DNA from: Jiella mangrovi
GTDB lineage: Bacteria; Pseudomonadota; Alphaproteobacteria; Rhizobiales; Rhizobiaceae
Length of the DNA stretch: 64,000 nt
NCBI RefSeq assembly: GCF_017815135.1
Contig: NZ_JAGJCF010000004.1
Span: 1-64,000 of the forward strand
Direction: 5' to 3'
Part shown: positions 37,400-47,548 of the stretch, one piece after another
Position numbering within the stretch: the stretch's first letter is position 1
Layout: every line of letters begins with the position of its first letter
Program-made: the position numbers and the translations under genes
Notes under the pieces: model-generated
What the model was told of the DNA's origin: nothing
Databases searched by the model: none
What the model saw: only the letters and a program-made list of their open reading frames with translations

Positions 37400-39853
37400 A
37401 TGAAGGCTGGAACGAAAACTCTGCGCGCGGCGACTGCGGTGGCGCTGTCTTCGACCCTCCTCGTCGCAACGACGCTAACTTTCCAACTCGCCACGACCAC
37501 GATCGCCAGTGCGGCGGTCGTCAATCGGATCGACGTGCGCGGCAACAGCCGGGTCGATGCCGAGACGGTTCGCGGCTTCATGCAGATCAAGCCCGGCCAG
37601 AACGTCACCGAAGCCGACCAGGACGCAGCGGTGAGGCGTCTGTATTCGACGGGTCTGTTCTCAAACGTGCGGATCAGCCAGTCGGGCGGGACGCTGATCG
37701 TGCAGGTCGACGAGAACCAGATCGTCAATCAGGTGCTGTTCCAGGGCAATTCGAAGATCAAGGACCAGCAGCTCATCGCCACGGTCCAGACCGCGCCGCG
37801 CGGCCCCTATTCCCAGGCGACCGTCGACGCCGACATCGAGGCGATCAAGAAGGCCTATGTCTCGATCGGCCGCAGTGACGCGATCGTCACGGCGCAGACC
37901 CAGCCGATCGGGCAGGGCCGCGTCAACGTCATCTACAACATCCAGGAAGGCGATCGTACGAAGATCGCCTCGATCAGCTTCGTCGGCAACAACGCCTTCT
38001 CCGACGCGCGCCTGAAGCAGGTCATCTCGCTGCGCGAAACCGGCATTTTGAGCTTTATCCAGCGCGACGACGTCTACGATCCGGACAAGCTGCAGTCCGA
38101 CGAAGAGACGCTGCGCCGCTTCTACTACAACCACGGCTACGCCGATTTCCGCATCCTGTCGGCGGTCGCCGAGCTCGATCCCGACCAGAACTCCTACTTC
38201 ATCACCTTCACGGTCGATGAGGGCGAGCGCTACGCTTTCGGCGCGGTGCGGATCGATTCGACCATCGACGGCGTCGACACCGACACGCTCTACAAGGAGC
38301 TCGACACCGCGCCGGGCGACATCTACAGCGCCAAGGAGGTCGAGAACTCTCTCGTCAACCTGACCAATGCGCTGGCCAACAAGGGCTTCGCCTTCGCCCA
38401 GGTGACGCCGCGCGGCAATCGCGACTTCACCAACCACACCATCGCCATCGACTATGTGATCGATCAGGGGCCGCGCGCCTATGTCGAGCGCATCGAGATC
38501 CGCGGCAACACCAAGACCCGCGACTACGTCATTCGCCGTGAGTTCGACATCTCGGAAGGCGATGCCTTCAATCAGGTGCTCATCCAGCGTGCCAAGCAGC
38601 GGCTCGAGGACCTGAAATACTTCACCAAGGTCAATATCTCGACGGCGCCGGGCTCCGAGCCCGACCGCGTCATCGTCATCGTCGATGTCTCGGAGAAGGC
38701 AACCGGCGAAATCTCGGTCGGTGGCGGCTACACGACGAGCGGCGATTCCTCCGGCCCGGTTGCCGAAGTCGGCATCCAGGAGCGCAACTTCCTCGGCCGT
38801 GGCCAGTTCGTGAAGGTCTCGGCCAGCGTCGGCACCAACAGTCGCTCGTATAACCTGTCGTTCACGGAGCCCTATTTCCTCGGCCAGCGTCTGGCCGCAG
38901 GGTTCGACGTCTACCATACCGAGACATCGACCGATAATTACGACGTCAAGCGCACCGGCGGCGACGTGCGCATCTCGGCGCCGATCACCGATCACCTGAC
39001 GGCCACGCTCGCCTACAATATCAAGAGCGAGACCTATGGCGACGACACCGGCGAGACGGTCAACAATCCGGATTACGACTCGACCGATTCGAGTTCTGAG
39101 GAATATATCGACAGCACCTGCGGCTCGCCGAACCCGCTGGGCAATCTTTACGACGAGGGCGGAAATAGCATCACGGCTCCTTCCTTCACGGACTCGCCGA
39201 TCATTAACGCGGCGATCTGCGACAGTCCCTATCTGACGTCCTCGCTGTCATATCAGTTCACCTACAACACCCTCGACAACAACCAGGATCCGCGCGACGG
39301 CTTCATCGGTTCGGCCGGTCAGGAATTTGCCGGCATCGGCGGCGATGCCAAGTTCGTCAAGACGACGGGCAAGGCGTCCTACTTCAATCTGCTGAGCGAG
39401 GAATGGGACATCATCGGCCAGCTCTCGGGCGGCGCCGGCAACGTTTCGAAGCTCGGCAGCGATCTGCGCGTCTTCGACAACTTCTTCAAGGGCCAGGACA
39501 TCGTCCGCGGCTTCGACACCCGCGGTATCGGCCCGCGCCAGTACGGCGTCGCCATCGGTGGCGAGAACTATGGCAACGTCTCGGCGGAAGCGACCTTCCC
39601 GCTCCCCGGGATCAGCCGCGATCTCGGCTTCCGCGGTGCGGTCTTCGCCGATGCCGGCTCGCTCTGGGGCAGCGAGTTCAAGGACCAGCCGGGCGTCGAG
39701 GGAACCGACTTCTCGCTCCGTGCCTCGGCCGGTGTCGGCCTGATCTGGGCTTCGCCGTTCGGTCCGCTGCGGGTGAATTACGCCCATCCGCTTAAGAAAG
39801 AAGACTTCGACGATACGCAGGAGTTCTCCTTCGGCTTTTCCTCGCGCTTCTGA
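37400..39853 (+). CDS. bamA: Outer membrane protein assembly factor BamA
   Basis: BamA is the central beta-barrel of the BAM complex that inserts outer-membrane proteins. The 817 residues have a signal peptide (about 1-38), five POTRA domains (from [22 protein letters not shown] to about 425) and a 16-strand barrel. The barrel includes the conserved lid motif [14 protein letters not shown] and ends in the aromatic FSFGFSSRF signal. One extracellular loop is long and has C574 and C607, which could form a disulfide. I use the ATG at 37400. A GTG at 37388 is the only in-frame alternative upstream. Confidence 0.97.
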   Translation: MKAGTKTLRAATAVALSSTLLVATTLTFQLATTTIASAAVVNRIDVRGNSRVDAETVRGFMQIKPGQNVTEADQDAAVRRLYSTGLFSNVRISQSGGTLIVQVDENQIVNQVLFQGNSKIKDQQLIATVQTAPRGPYSQATVDADIEAIKKAYVSIGRSDAIVTAQTQPIGQGRVNVIYNIQEGDRTKIASISFVGNNAFSDARLKQVISLRETGILSFIQRDDVYDPDKLQSDEETLRRFYYNHGYADFRILSAVAELDPDQNSYFITFTVDEGERYAFGAVRIDSTIDGVDTDTLYKELDTAPGDIYSAKEVENSLVNLTNALANKGFAFAQVTPRGNRDFTNHTIAIDYVIDQGPRAYVERIEIRGNTKTRDYVIRREFDISEGDAFNQVLIQRAKQRLEDLKYFTKVNISTAPGSEPDRVIVIVDVSEKATGEISVGGGYTTSGDSSGPVAEVGIQERNFLGRGQFVKVSASVGTNSRSYNLSFTEPYFLGQRLAAGFDVYHTETSTDNYDVKRTGGDVRISAPITDHLTATLAYNIKSETYGDDTGETVNNPDYDSTDSSSEEYIDSTCGSPNPLGNLYDEGGNSITAPSFTDSPIINAAICDSPYLTSSLSYQFTYNTLDNNQDPRDGFIGSAGQEFAGIGGDAKFVKTTGKASYFNLLSEEWDIIGQLSGGAGNVSKLGSDLRVFDNFFKGQDIVRGFDTRGIGPRQYGVAIGGENYGNVSAEATFPLPGISRDLGFRGAVFADAGSLWGSEFKDQPGVEGTDFSLRASAGVGLIWASPFGPLRVNYAHPLKKEDFDDTQEFSFGFSSRF

Positions 39854-39902
39854 CGCATCAAGAAAAGGGGCGGGGGAGGAGGGCTTTCCCGCCGGTTCAA
39901 CC

Positions 39903-40964
39903 ATGCCAGACACGTCATTCTTTGCTCGGGGTGCCGGTCTGACTGTGGGCGAGATCGCCTCGCGCGCGGGAGCTGAAGTCGGTGAGGGCACCGATCCCAA
40001 CGCGGTCTTGACAGGGATCGGACCCCTCGATCGCGCCGGCCCGGACGACTGCTCCTTCTTCGACAGTCCCCGCTATGCCCCGCAACTGGCCACTACCCGG
40101 GCCGGCTGTGTCTTCATTGCGCAGAAGCACCTCGCGCTTCTGCCCGAAGGTCTGCCGCATCTGATCGCGGGCAATGTCCAGGCGGCCTTTGCCAAGACCG
40201 GACGCAGCTTCTACCCGGCGGCTCTCCTGCCAGACGCGATCACGACCACGGAAGGAATTTCGCCGCGGGCGGAGATCGATCCGACGGCACAGATCGAGGA
40301 CGGCGCCACCATCGAGGCTTTTGCCGTCATTGGGCCGGGCGTAAAGATCGGGCGTGGCACCATAGTCTCGCCCGGCGCCGTGATCGCCCGTGACTGCGCG
40401 ATCGGTCGCGACTGCCGGATCGGTGCCCAGGTCGCCTTGTCGAACACCTTTCTCGGCAATCGTGTCGTGCTCCATCCGGGCGTCAAGATCGGCCAGGACG
40501 GCTTTGGCTATGTCGCCGGTCCGAGCGGCCTCGACAAGGTCGTGCAGATCGGCCGGGTAATCGTTCAGGACGATGTCGAGATCGGCGCGAATACGACGAT
40601 CGACCGCGGCGCCATCCGCGACACGGTGATCGGCGAAGGAACGAAGATCGACAATCAGGTCCAGGTCGGGCACAACGTTGCGATCGGTCGGCACTGCGTG
40701 ATTGTTGCGCAGGTCGGGATTTCGGGCTCGACCACTATCGGCGACGGCGTCATGATCGGTGGTCAGACCGGCGTCAACGGTCACGTGACGATCGGCGACG
40801 GTGCACAGATTGCGGCGGTTTCGGCGGTTTCGGCGGACGTGCCCGCGAAATCACGATGGGGTGGAATACCGGCGAAGCCGGTTCGCGAATGGTTCAGGGA
40901 AATGCGATTTTTGTCCGAACTGGCGATGAAGGGACGATCTGCGAGGAATGAGCGGGATGAGTGA
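39903..40964 (+). CDS. lpxD: UDP-3-O-(3-hydroxyacyl)glucosamine N-acyltransferase
   Basis: LpxD adds the N-linked hydroxyacyl chain in the third step of lipid A synthesis. The 353 residues show an N-terminal uridine-binding domain ([30 protein letters not shown]). A left-handed parallel beta-helix of hexapeptide repeats follows, with the catalytic histidine in QVGHNVAIG, and then a C-terminal helix. It follows bamA by 49 bases and overlaps fabZ by eight. Confidence 0.97.
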   Translation: MPDTSFFARGAGLTVGEIASRAGAEVGEGTDPNAVLTGIGPLDRAGPDDCSFFDSPRYAPQLATTRAGCVFIAQKHLALLPEGLPHLIAGNVQAAFAKTGRSFYPAALLPDAITTTEGISPRAEIDPTAQIEDGATIEAFAVIGPGVKIGRGTIVSPGAVIARDCAIGRDCRIGAQVALSNTFLGNRVVLHPGVKIGQDGFGYVAGPSGLDKVVQIGRVIVQDDVEIGANTTIDRGAIRDTVIGEGTKIDNQVQVGHNVAIGRHCVIVAQVGISGSTTIGDGVMIGGQTGVNGHVTIGDGAQIAAVSAVSADVPAKSRWGGIPAKPVREWFREMRFLSELAMKGRSARNERDE

Positions 40965-41424
40965 GGAAACAACGACGCTGGAAAGCGCCGACATCAACAG
41001 GATTCTCGAGCTTCTTCCGCACCGCTATCCGTTCTTGATGGTCGATCGCATCGTCGACATCGACGGGGACAAGAGCGCCGTCGGGATCAAGAACGTGACG
41101 GCCAACGAGCCGCATTTCCTCGGCCATTTTCCCTCGGTGCCGGTGATGCCGGGCGTGCTGATCATCGAAGGCATGGCCCAGACCGCCGGGGCGATCTGCA
41201 CGATGGCCAGTGGCGGCGGCGCGCCGCCGCTCGTCTATTTCATGACGATCGACAACGGCAAGTTCCGCAAGCCGGTGATCCCCGGCGATCGGCTCGAATA
41301 TCACGTGAAACAGACCAAGAAGCGGGCGAACATCTGGAAGTTCGAATGCATCGCCAAGGTTGACGACCAGAAGGTTGCCGAGGCAACCGTCAGCGCGATG
41401 CTCATTCCCCGCGATCCCGAGTGA
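40957..41424 (+). CDS. fabZ: 3-hydroxyacyl-ACP dehydratase FabZ
   Basis: FabZ dehydrates 3-hydroxyacyl-ACP in fatty-acid elongation and so competes with LpxA/LpxD for hydroxyacyl-ACP. The 155-residue hot-dog protein has [17 protein letters not shown], the catalytic His and Glu in [23 protein letters not shown] and the C-terminal [13 protein letters not shown] choose the ATG at 40957, with GAGG ten bases upstream. The ATG at 40948 lacks room for that site. The gene lies in the conserved lpxD-fabZ-lpxA order. Confidence 0.96.
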   Translation: MSEETTTLESADINRILELLPHRYPFLMVDRIVDIDGDKSAVGIKNVTANEPHFLGHFPSVPVMPGVLIIEGMAQTAGAICTMASGGGAPPLVYFMTIDNGKFRKPVIPGDRLEYHVKQTKKRANIWKFECIAKVDDQKVAEATVSAMLIPRDPE

Positions 41425-41426
41425 CC

Positions 41427-42233
41427 ATGTCAGAGACGAGCGTCCACCCCTCGGCGGTGATCGAGGACGGGGCCGAGATCGGCGAAGGCTGCGAGATCGG
41501 TCCGTTCTGCCACATTGGCCCGCAGGTGCGCCTCGGGGCGGGCAGCCGCCTGCGCTCCCATGTGGCGATCTGGGGCAACACCGTCATCGGCGCCGGCGCG
41601 CAGATCTGGCCATTCGCCTCCCTCGGCCATGCCCCGCAGCATCTGAAATATCGCGGCGAGGACACCCGCCTCGTCATCGGTGACAACTGCCTGATCCGCG
41701 AGCATGTGACGATGAATCCCGGCACGGTGCAGGGGCGGTCTGAGACGACGATCGGCGACAACTGCGCCTTCTTCACCGGGGCTCACGTCGCCCATGACTG
41801 CGTGATCGAGCGCAATGTCACGCTGATCAACAACGTCATGCTGGCCGGCCACTGCACCATCGGCGAATATGCGACGATCGCGGGCGGCTCCGGCATCCAC
41901 CAGTTCACCCGCATCGGCCACCATGCCTATGTCGGCGGGTTGGCGGCTGTCGAGGGCGACGTCATCCCCTTCGGCATGGTGCTCGGCAACCGGGCCTATC
42001 TTTCCGGCCTCAATGTCATCGGCATGAAGCGCGCGGGTTTCGATCGCCATGCGATCCGCAACGTGCGCAAGGCCTATCGCATGCTGTTCTCCGACGATCT
42101 GACCTTCAAGGAGAACATCGACGAGGTGCAGGGCGAGTATCCGGAAGATCCTCTCGTCCAGGATCTGTTGGGTTTCATCCGCGCCGGCGGCGACCGCGCG
42201 CTGTGCTTCCCGCGTCACTCGCAGCACGCCTGA
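41427..42233 (+). CDS. lpxA: UDP-N-acetylglucosamine acyltransferase
   Basis: LpxA carries out the first step of lipid A synthesis, moving a hydroxyacyl chain from ACP to UDP-GlcNAc. The 268 residues form hexapeptide repeats and a C-terminal helical domain. Landmarks are NTVIGAGAQIWPFASLGHAPQHLKY, FFTGAHVAHDCVIE with the catalytic histidine, and GLNVIGMKRAGFDRHAIRNVRKAYR. A GTG at 41421 that overlaps the fabZ stop could add two residues. Ribosome sites are weak for both, suggesting translational coupling to fabZ. Confidence 0.96.
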   Translation: MSETSVHPSAVIEDGAEIGEGCEIGPFCHIGPQVRLGAGSRLRSHVAIWGNTVIGAGAQIWPFASLGHAPQHLKYRGEDTRLVIGDNCLIREHVTMNPGTVQGRSETTIGDNCAFFTGAHVAHDCVIERNVTLINNVMLAGHCTIGEYATIAGGSGIHQFTRIGHHAYVGGLAAVEGDVIPFGMVLGNRAYLSGLNVIGMKRAGFDRHAIRNVRKAYRMLFSDDLTFKENIDEVQGEYPEDPLVQDLLGFIRAGGDRALCFPRHSQHA

Positions 42234-42237
42234 GCCG

Positions 42238-43137
42238 ATGGAGCCGCGCTTTCCCGGCGAACCGCTCGGGCTGATCGCCGGCGGAGGGCGGTTGCCACGG
42301 ATCGTCGCGGAAGCGGCGCGGGCCCATGGCTTCGAGCCCGTCGTCGTTCGGATCGCCGACGGGAAGGACGACGACTGGTCGGATTTCAAGGGCGAATATT
42401 TCGCCTGGGGGCGGGCGGGCGATGCCGTCCGTTTCATGAAGGCGAGCGGCGTGAAGCGCGTGCTGGCCTGCGGCACCGTCAGCCGGCGGCCGGACTTTCG
42501 CTCGATCCTGCCATCCCTGCGCACGCTCTTGATGCTGCCGACGGCCTTTCGGATCGTGCGAGGCGGCGACGACCGGCTCTTGCGCAACGTCGCGGCGTTT
42601 TTGAAGGCGCAGGGGCTGGAGCCGGTGGCGGTCCAGGATGTCGAGCCTCAGTTGCTGGCGCCGGAAGGACCGATCGCCGGGCGCGCGGCCGACGAGCGCG
42701 AGCGCGCCGCGCTGGCGCTCGGGGTTCGTGTGGCGCAAACCCTCGGCAGTCTCGATGTTGGCCAGGCAGTCGTCGCCTCGCAGGAGCGGGTGATCGCACT
42801 GGAAGCTGCCGAAGGGACCCGCGAGATGCTCCACCGTGTGGCCGATCTTCGCGCCCGTGGCCGGGTCGGACGCAATGAGCGGCTTGCCCTGGTGAAGGTG
42901 GTGAAGCCCCAACAGGACGAGCGCTTCGATCTTCCCAGCATCGGCGTCTCGACCATTCTGGAAGCCGACGGCGCGGGGATCTCGGCGATCGGCGTCAGCG
43001 CCGGGAAAAGCTTGATCATCGACTTCGACGCCCTCGTCGTCGCGGCGCGGGACGCCAATATCGCCGTGGTTGGCCTGCCGCGCGACGAGGCATCGGATCC
43101 TTCGCGCGCCGACGTCGTCTCCGGGAGTGAGCCATGA
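42238..43137 (+). CDS. lpxI: UDP-2,3-diacylglucosamine diphosphatase LpxI
   Basis: LpxI (DUF1009) hydrolyses UDP-2,3-diacylglucosamine to lipid X. Alphaproteobacteria use it in place of LpxH. The 299 residues include the N-terminal LGLIAGGGRLPRIVAEAARAHGFEPVVVRI, the central GRVGRNERLALVKVVKPQQDERFDLPSIG and the C-terminal segment ISAGKSLI-like GVSAGKSLIIDFDALVVAARDANI. It begins four bases after lpxA and overlaps lpxB by four (ATGA). Confidence 0.95.
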   Translation: MEPRFPGEPLGLIAGGGRLPRIVAEAARAHGFEPVVVRIADGKDDDWSDFKGEYFAWGRAGDAVRFMKASGVKRVLACGTVSRRPDFRSILPSLRTLLMLPTAFRIVRGGDDRLLRNVAAFLKAQGLEPVAVQDVEPQLLAPEGPIAGRAADERERAALALGVRVAQTLGSLDVGQAVVASQERVIALEAAEGTREMLHRVADLRARGRVGRNERLALVKVVKPQQDERFDLPSIGVSTILEADGAGISAIGVSAGKSLIIDFDALVVAARDANIAVVGLPRDEASDPSRADVVSGSEP

Positions 43138-44291
43138 AGATCGCCTTCGTCGTCGGCGAGCCCTCGGGCGACGCCATTGGAGCGGATCTGATCCGCGCGT
43201 TGAGAGCAAGGCTTGCCGGCGATCTCAAACTCGTCGGACTTGCCGGCGAGGCGATGCAGGCCGAGGGCATGGAGACCCTCTTTGACATCGAGGAGCTGTC
43301 GATCATGGGCGTCTCGGCGATCCTTGCACGGCTGCCCCAGCTCGTCCGGCGTGTCGGCCAGACGGCGGATGCCATCATCGCGGCAAGGCCCGACGCGCTC
43401 GTCGTCATTGACAGCCCGACCTTTTCCCACCGGGTGGCAAAGCGCGTGCGGGCAAAGCTACCCGCCATGCCGATCGTCAACTATATTCCGCCGACGGTCT
43501 GGGCCTGGCGCGAGAGCAGGGCGGCGAAGATGGTCGCCTATGTCGATCACGCGATCTGTGCGCTGCCCTTCGAGCCGGACACGATGGCGCGGCTCGGCGG
43601 CCCGCCCTCCACCTATGTCGGCCATCCGCTGATGAAGGAGCCGGGGCTCTCAGCGATCCTGGCAAGCGAGGCGCCGCTCGTCGGCAAGGCGGCGAAGGCG
43701 CCGCCGCGCCTCGTCATCCTGCCGGGCTCGCGGCGCGGCGAGATCGACCGGCTGGCGGCCGACTTCGGCGCGACGCTGGCGCGGCTTTCCGAGCTTTTGC
43801 CGGGCGTCACGGCCGTCCTGCCGACGCTCGTCCGGCACCGGGAGCGCATCGAGGCCGAGGTCGCCAAATGGCCGGTCAAACCGGAGATCGTCACCGGCAA
43901 CGACGCCAAGTGGCAAGCCTTTGCCGGTGCCGATGCGGCGCTCGCCGCCTCCGGCACGGTGTCGCTGGAACTGGCGCTCGCCGGCGTGCCGATGGCGCTC
44001 GCCTACAAGCTCGATCCCGTCGCCTACCAGATCCGCCATCTGATCTCCGCCTGGACGGCGGCAATGCCGAATTTCATTGTCGGCCATCCGCTGGTGCCCG
44101 AGCATTTCCACGAATTCGTCCGGCCGGAAATGCTGGCACGGCGCCTCGCCCGGCTGATGACCGAGACGCCCGAGCGCCACGCGCAACTCGCCGGCTTCGA
44201 CGACATCCGCCGGCTGATGTCGATCGACCGCGCGCCCGGCGAGGCAGCGGCCGAGATCGTGCTGGAACTGGCGGCGAAGGGGCGGCGGTAA
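43134..44291 (+). CDS. lpxB: Lipid-A-disaccharide synthase
   Basis: LpxB joins lipid X with UDP-2,3-diacylglucosamine to make the lipid A disaccharide at the inner membrane. The 385 residues have the GT-B fold signatures IAFVVGEPSGDAIGADLIRAL, FHIEELSIMG-like FDIEELSIMGVSAIL, IDSPTFSHRVAKRVR, NYIPPTVWAWRESRAAKM, and LPGSRRGEIDRL. The C-terminus carries AALAASGTVSLELALAGVPMALAYK and PNFIVGHPLVPEH. It ends nine bases from the convergent dctM stop with no terminator between. Confidence 0.97.
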   Translation: MKIAFVVGEPSGDAIGADLIRALRARLAGDLKLVGLAGEAMQAEGMETLFDIEELSIMGVSAILARLPQLVRRVGQTADAIIAARPDALVVIDSPTFSHRVAKRVRAKLPAMPIVNYIPPTVWAWRESRAAKMVAYVDHAICALPFEPDTMARLGGPPSTYVGHPLMKEPGLSAILASEAPLVGKAAKAPPRLVILPGSRRGEIDRLAADFGATLARLSELLPGVTAVLPTLVRHRERIEAEVAKWPVKPEIVTGNDAKWQAFAGADAALAASGTVSLELALAGVPMALAYKLDPVAYQIRHLISAWTAAMPNFIVGHPLVPEHFHEFVRPEMLARRLARLMTETPERHAQLAGFDDIRRLMSIDRAPGEAAAEIVLELAAKGRR

Positions 44292-44300
44292 GCCGCTCCC

Positions 44301-45596
44301 TCAATTCATCGTCTGCGGCAGGAACAGGACGATCCAGGGCAGCGCGATCAGGATGATCAGGCGGATGACGTCGGTGATCACGAAGGGCAGCACCCCGCGG
44401 AAGATGGAGACGAGATCGACGTCCCGCGCGATGGTGTTGATGACGAAGACGTTCATGCCCACCGGCGGGGTGATCAGCCCGAGTTCCACGGTCATGACGA
44501 TGATGACCCCGAACCAGACCGGGTCGAAGCCCATGGCGACGATGACCGGGAAGATGATCGGCACCATCAGGATGATCATCGCCATGGCGTCGAGGAAGCA
44601 GCCCATGACGAGAAACAACAGCATGATCAGCGCCAGCGTGCCGTAGCGGCCGAGATCGAGGTCGATGAGGAACTGGGTGAGGTTCTGGGGCACCTGGGTG
44701 ACGGCCAGGAAATAGCCGAAGAGGATCGCGCCAATCAGGATGGTGTAGATGGCGACGGATGTGCGCAGCGCCTCGACCAGGCTGTCGAGCAGGCCGCGCA
44801 GGCCGAGACGGCCACGGGCGATGCCGATAAGTGCCGTCAGCACGGCGCCGACGGCGGACGCCTCCGTCGCGGTGGCAACGCCGAAATAGATGGCGAGGAT
44901 GACGGCGGCAAAGAGCAGCGCGACGGCCCAGACCCCGGAGAGCGCCCGCAATGCCTCGCCAAGGCTGAAGGATGCGCCCGCCGGCAGCCTGCGGCCGTAC
45001 CATAGCCGGACTGTCGCCATGTACATGAGGATGGCCAGAATACCGGGCGCGATGCCGGCGATGAAGAGTTTTCCGACGTCCTGCTCGGTGATGTAGGCAT
45101 AGACCGCGAGCACCACCGAAGGCGGGATCAGGATGCCGAGGGTGCCGCCGGCGGCGATCACCCCGGTCGAGACGTCGTCGGGATAGCCGGCCCGCCGCAT
45201 TTCCGGCAGGGCGATGTTGGTCATCGTCGCGGCGGTGGCGACGGAAGAGCCGCAGATCGCCGCGAAGCCGGCGCAGGCGCCGACGGTCGCAAGCCCCAGA
45301 CCGCCCCGCAGCGAACCGAGGCTGGCATTGGCCGCCCGGAAGAGCTCCCGGCTCATGCCCGAGCGTGTCGCCAAGACCCCCATCAGAATGAAGAAGGGGA
45401 TGAGCGTCAGGTTGAAGTCGGTGATGGTTCTCAAAGGCGAGGTGGAGAGCAGGTTGAAGGCCGGCCGCCAGCCGACCGTCATGCCGAAGCCGCCGACGCC
45501 GACGAGGCCCATGGCAACGCCGATCGGCACCCGGATCAGCATCAGGGCGAACAGGATGACGAAGCCGCCGGCCGCGACGAGATCCTTTTCACTCAT
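44301..45596 (-). CDS. dctM: TRAP transporter large permease (DctM)
   Basis: DctM is the twelve-helix ion-coupled permease of a tripartite ATP-independent periplasmic transporter, which imports carboxylates using a sodium gradient. The 431 residues show the family features RVPIGVAMGLVGVGGFG, TLIPFFILMGVLATRSGMSRELFRAA, ATVGACAGFAAICGSSVATAATM and GYPDDVSTGVIAAGGTLGILIPPSVVLAVYA. The C-terminal half has GLITPPVGMNVFVIN. It overlaps dctQ by eight bases. Confidence 0.95.
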   Translation of the reverse strand: MSEKDLVAAGGFVILFALMLIRVPIGVAMGLVGVGGFGMTVGWRPAFNLLSTSPLRTITDFNLTLIPFFILMGVLATRSGMSRELFRAANASLGSLRGGLGLATVGACAGFAAICGSSVATAATMTNIALPEMRRAGYPDDVSTGVIAAGGTLGILIPPSVVLAVYAYITEQDVGKLFIAGIAPGILAILMYMATVRLWYGRRLPAGASFSLGEALRALSGVWAVALLFAAVILAIYFGVATATEASAVGAVLTALIGIARGRLGLRGLLDSLVEALRTSVAIYTILIGAILFGYFLAVTQVPQNLTQFLIDLDLGRYGTLALIMLLFLVMGCFLDAMAMIILMVPIIFPVIVAMGFDPVWFGVIIVMTVELGLITPPVGMNVFVINTIARDVDLVSIFRGVLPFVITDVIRLIILIALPWIVLFLPQTMN

Positions 45597-46128
45597 GGCC
45601 GGCCCCGTGGGCTTCGTCGTCCCGGAGCGTGTCGTGGGGCTCGAGGCCCTCGCCGTAGCGCAAGACCAGCCACAGGCGGATCAAGGTGGTGACGACGGCC
45701 ATGACGAGGCCTGCCACGACGAGCGCCAGAAACGGCCAGTGCGGCAGCCGAAGATCCATCGTCGTCTCGCCGCCCGGCATCTGCGACAGGACCCGGCCGC
45801 CCAGCTTCCAGACGAGGAGAAGCGTGAAGAGGAGAAGCGCCAGCCAGGCGAGGAGATCGAGTACCCGGCGGGCTTTCGCGCCGATCATCTGGGCGAGGAT
45901 GTCCACCTTGATGTGGCTGCCCCGGAAGCCGAGCGAGGCAAAGCCCCACATGATGGCGATGGCGAGCGTCAGGCGTGAGAGATCGAAGGCGTCGGGGATC
46001 GGCGCGGCGAAGAGATAGCGCCCCAGCGCAGAGACGAAGACGAGGAGGGTGACGAGGCCGAGCATGACGGCGGCAATCCGCTCGATCGCGGTGACGATGC
46101 GTCCGGTGAGGCTTGAGGGGGAGGTCAT
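45589..46128 (-). CDS. dctQ: TRAP transporter small permease (DctQ)
   Basis: The 179-residue four-helix membrane protein is the small subunit that scaffolds DctM. Hydrophobic helices begin at about residues 18, 50, 85 and 130. The segment IMWGFASLGFRGSHIKVDIL matches the DctQ signature, where a charged residue follows a Gly-rich turn. The C-terminus is hydrophilic and His/Asp/Glu rich. It is separated from dctP by 351 bases containing hairpin repeats. Confidence 0.92.
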   Translation of the reverse strand: MTSPSSLTGRIVTAIERIAAVMLGLVTLLVFVSALGRYLFAAPIPDAFDLSRLTLAIAIMWGFASLGFRGSHIKVDILAQMIGAKARRVLDLLAWLALLLFTLLLVWKLGGRVLSQMPGGETTMDLRLPHWPFLALVVAGLVMAVVTTLIRLWLVLRYGEGLEPHDTLRDDEAHGAGHE

Positions 46129-46195
46129 GAATCGGCTCTCTGGTGTCGAGCGACGTCGCAGTTTTTGCAGGATGGGGGCAGAGACATCAACGCGG

Positions 46196-46327
46196 CGTCA
46201 TCCTCGGGCCCCGTCCCGAGGATCCAGTTGCGGCGTTCGATCAGGACATCATCGGTCAAAATCATCAAAGGGCGTCGGCGGCGTGAGAGGTCGTTCTGGA
46301 TCCTCGGGACGGGGCCCGAAGATGACG
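46196..46327. repeat. Family A palindromic repeats between dctP and dctQ
   Basis: Two copies of the CTCGGGCCCCGTCCCGAG-type core lie in opposite orientation at 46196-46227 and 46295-46327. They lie within the transcribed gap from dctP to dctQ. The rest of the gap (46129-46479) holds no gene. Confidence 0.75.
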
Positions 46328-46404
46328 ATGCTTCGGTGTTCGGAGATCGTTCCATCCGCCGGCAACGGAGGCTCAGTGGGGGCATGCCATCCCTGCCGCA
46401 ATCT

Positions 46405-46448
46405 CCTCATGGTGAGCGTCCTGAACGCTCAGGATGCTCGCCATGAGG
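46405..46448 (-). repeat. Long hairpin 32 bases downstream of dctP
   Basis: CCTCATGGTGAGC at 46405-46417 pairs with GCTCGCCATGAGG at 46436-46448: 13 pairs including one G-U. The 18-base loop itself contains a smaller CCTGA/TCAGG stem. In the dctP transcript it follows the stop closely and could stabilise the upstream message or stop part of transcription before dctQM. Confidence 0.6.
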
Positions 46449-46479
46449 GCGAAGGGGACGCGGGAGGGAATGCTTCCCG

Positions 46480-47493
46480 TCAGTATTTCGTGCCGTTGGC
46501 CTCGAGCGCCTTGTCGTAGGCGGCAAGGACTTCGTCCGGGTCGTAGCCGGCCTTCCTGGCGTCGGCCTTCCAGGCTTCCATGACCGGCCCGACGCTGTCG
46601 CGCCACAGGGTCACCTCCTCGGCGTTCGGCGTGTAGACCTCGTGCTCCTTGTCGTCGAGGATCGATTGGCGCACCTCGTTGTCGTAGTCCGCCCAGCCCT
46701 TCGAGAACCTTTCCGACCATTCCGGCGTGCAGTGATCGTCGATGACATTTTTCAGGTCGTCGCCGAGGCCCTCATAGGTGTCCTTGTTGAACAGGATCAC
46801 CTGGGACGAGAGGTAGAGGGGCAGGTCGTTGTGGAACTTGACGACGTCGGCCATCTTGAAGCTCTTCATCGCCTCATAGGGGAAGGTCACGGCATCGGCC
46901 GTGCCCTTGGCGATGGCGTCGCGCGCTTCGGGCGCGGGCACCTGCACCGAGGTGCCACCGAGGGAGTTGACGTAGCGCGCCATGGTCGAATGGGCCGGGC
47001 GCACGGTCTTGCCCTTCACGTCCGCCGGCACGTGGATCGGCGCATTGGCGTGGAAACGGCCGGGATTGTGCGGATTGACCAGGCAGAAGTGAACGTCGGC
47101 CATTTCCCTCGCCGCATAGCCGCCGTCGACATACCACTCGTTGATGGCCTTGGCCGCCTTCGGCCCGTCCTTCGCCTCGAAGGGGATGCCGGTCAGCTCG
47201 TAGATCGGGAAGCGGCCGGCCGTATAGCCGGGGTTGATGTAGCCGATGTCTACGATGCCGTCGCGGGTCATGTCGTAGTGATCGGGCGCGGCGCCGAGCT
47301 GCTGGGCGGGATAGATCTCGATCTTCAGCTCGCCGCCCGATGCCTCCTCGATCGATTTTGCCCACGGCTCGATGCCGGTGGTATGGGCCGGATGTGTCGC
47401 CGGCAGCCAGTGCGACAGACGCAGGGTCGTCTCGGCCCTCGCCGCGATGGTGGATGCGGCCAGCGCCGCGGCGATGATGATCAGTCTCTTCAT
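46480..47493 (-). CDS. dctP: TRAP transporter substrate-binding protein (DctP)
   Basis: The periplasmic solute-binding subunit captures the substrate and delivers it to DctQM. The 337 residues start with a signal peptide (MKRLIIIAAALAASTIAARA), then TLRLSHWLPATHPAHTTGIEPWAKSIEEASGG. The DctP core GYINPGYTAGRFPIYELTGIPF follows, and the carboxylate-binding region has VRPAHSTMARYVNSLGGTSVQVPAPEARDAI. The nature of the ligand cannot be deduced, but nearly all DctP ligands carry a carboxylate. It is co-oriented with upstream CoA-pathway genes, 55 bases from the dehydrogenase. Confidence 0.94.
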   Translation of the reverse strand: MKRLIIIAAALAASTIAARAETTLRLSHWLPATHPAHTTGIEPWAKSIEEASGGELKIEIYPAQQLGAAPDHYDMTRDGIVDIGYINPGYTAGRFPIYELTGIPFEAKDGPKAAKAINEWYVDGGYAAREMADVHFCLVNPHNPGRFHANAPIHVPADVKGKTVRPAHSTMARYVNSLGGTSVQVPAPEARDAIAKGTADAVTFPYEAMKSFKMADVVKFHNDLPLYLSSQVILFNKDTYEGLGDDLKNVIDDHCTPEWSERFSKGWADYDNEVRQSILDDKEHEVYTPNAEEVTLWRDSVGPVMEAWKADARKAGYDPDEVLAAYDKALEANGTKY

Positions 47494-47548
47494 GGTGGTT
47501 CCTCCCGGTTTCGCCCTTCCTCCCGAAGGGCCTTGATCTCGTCACATG

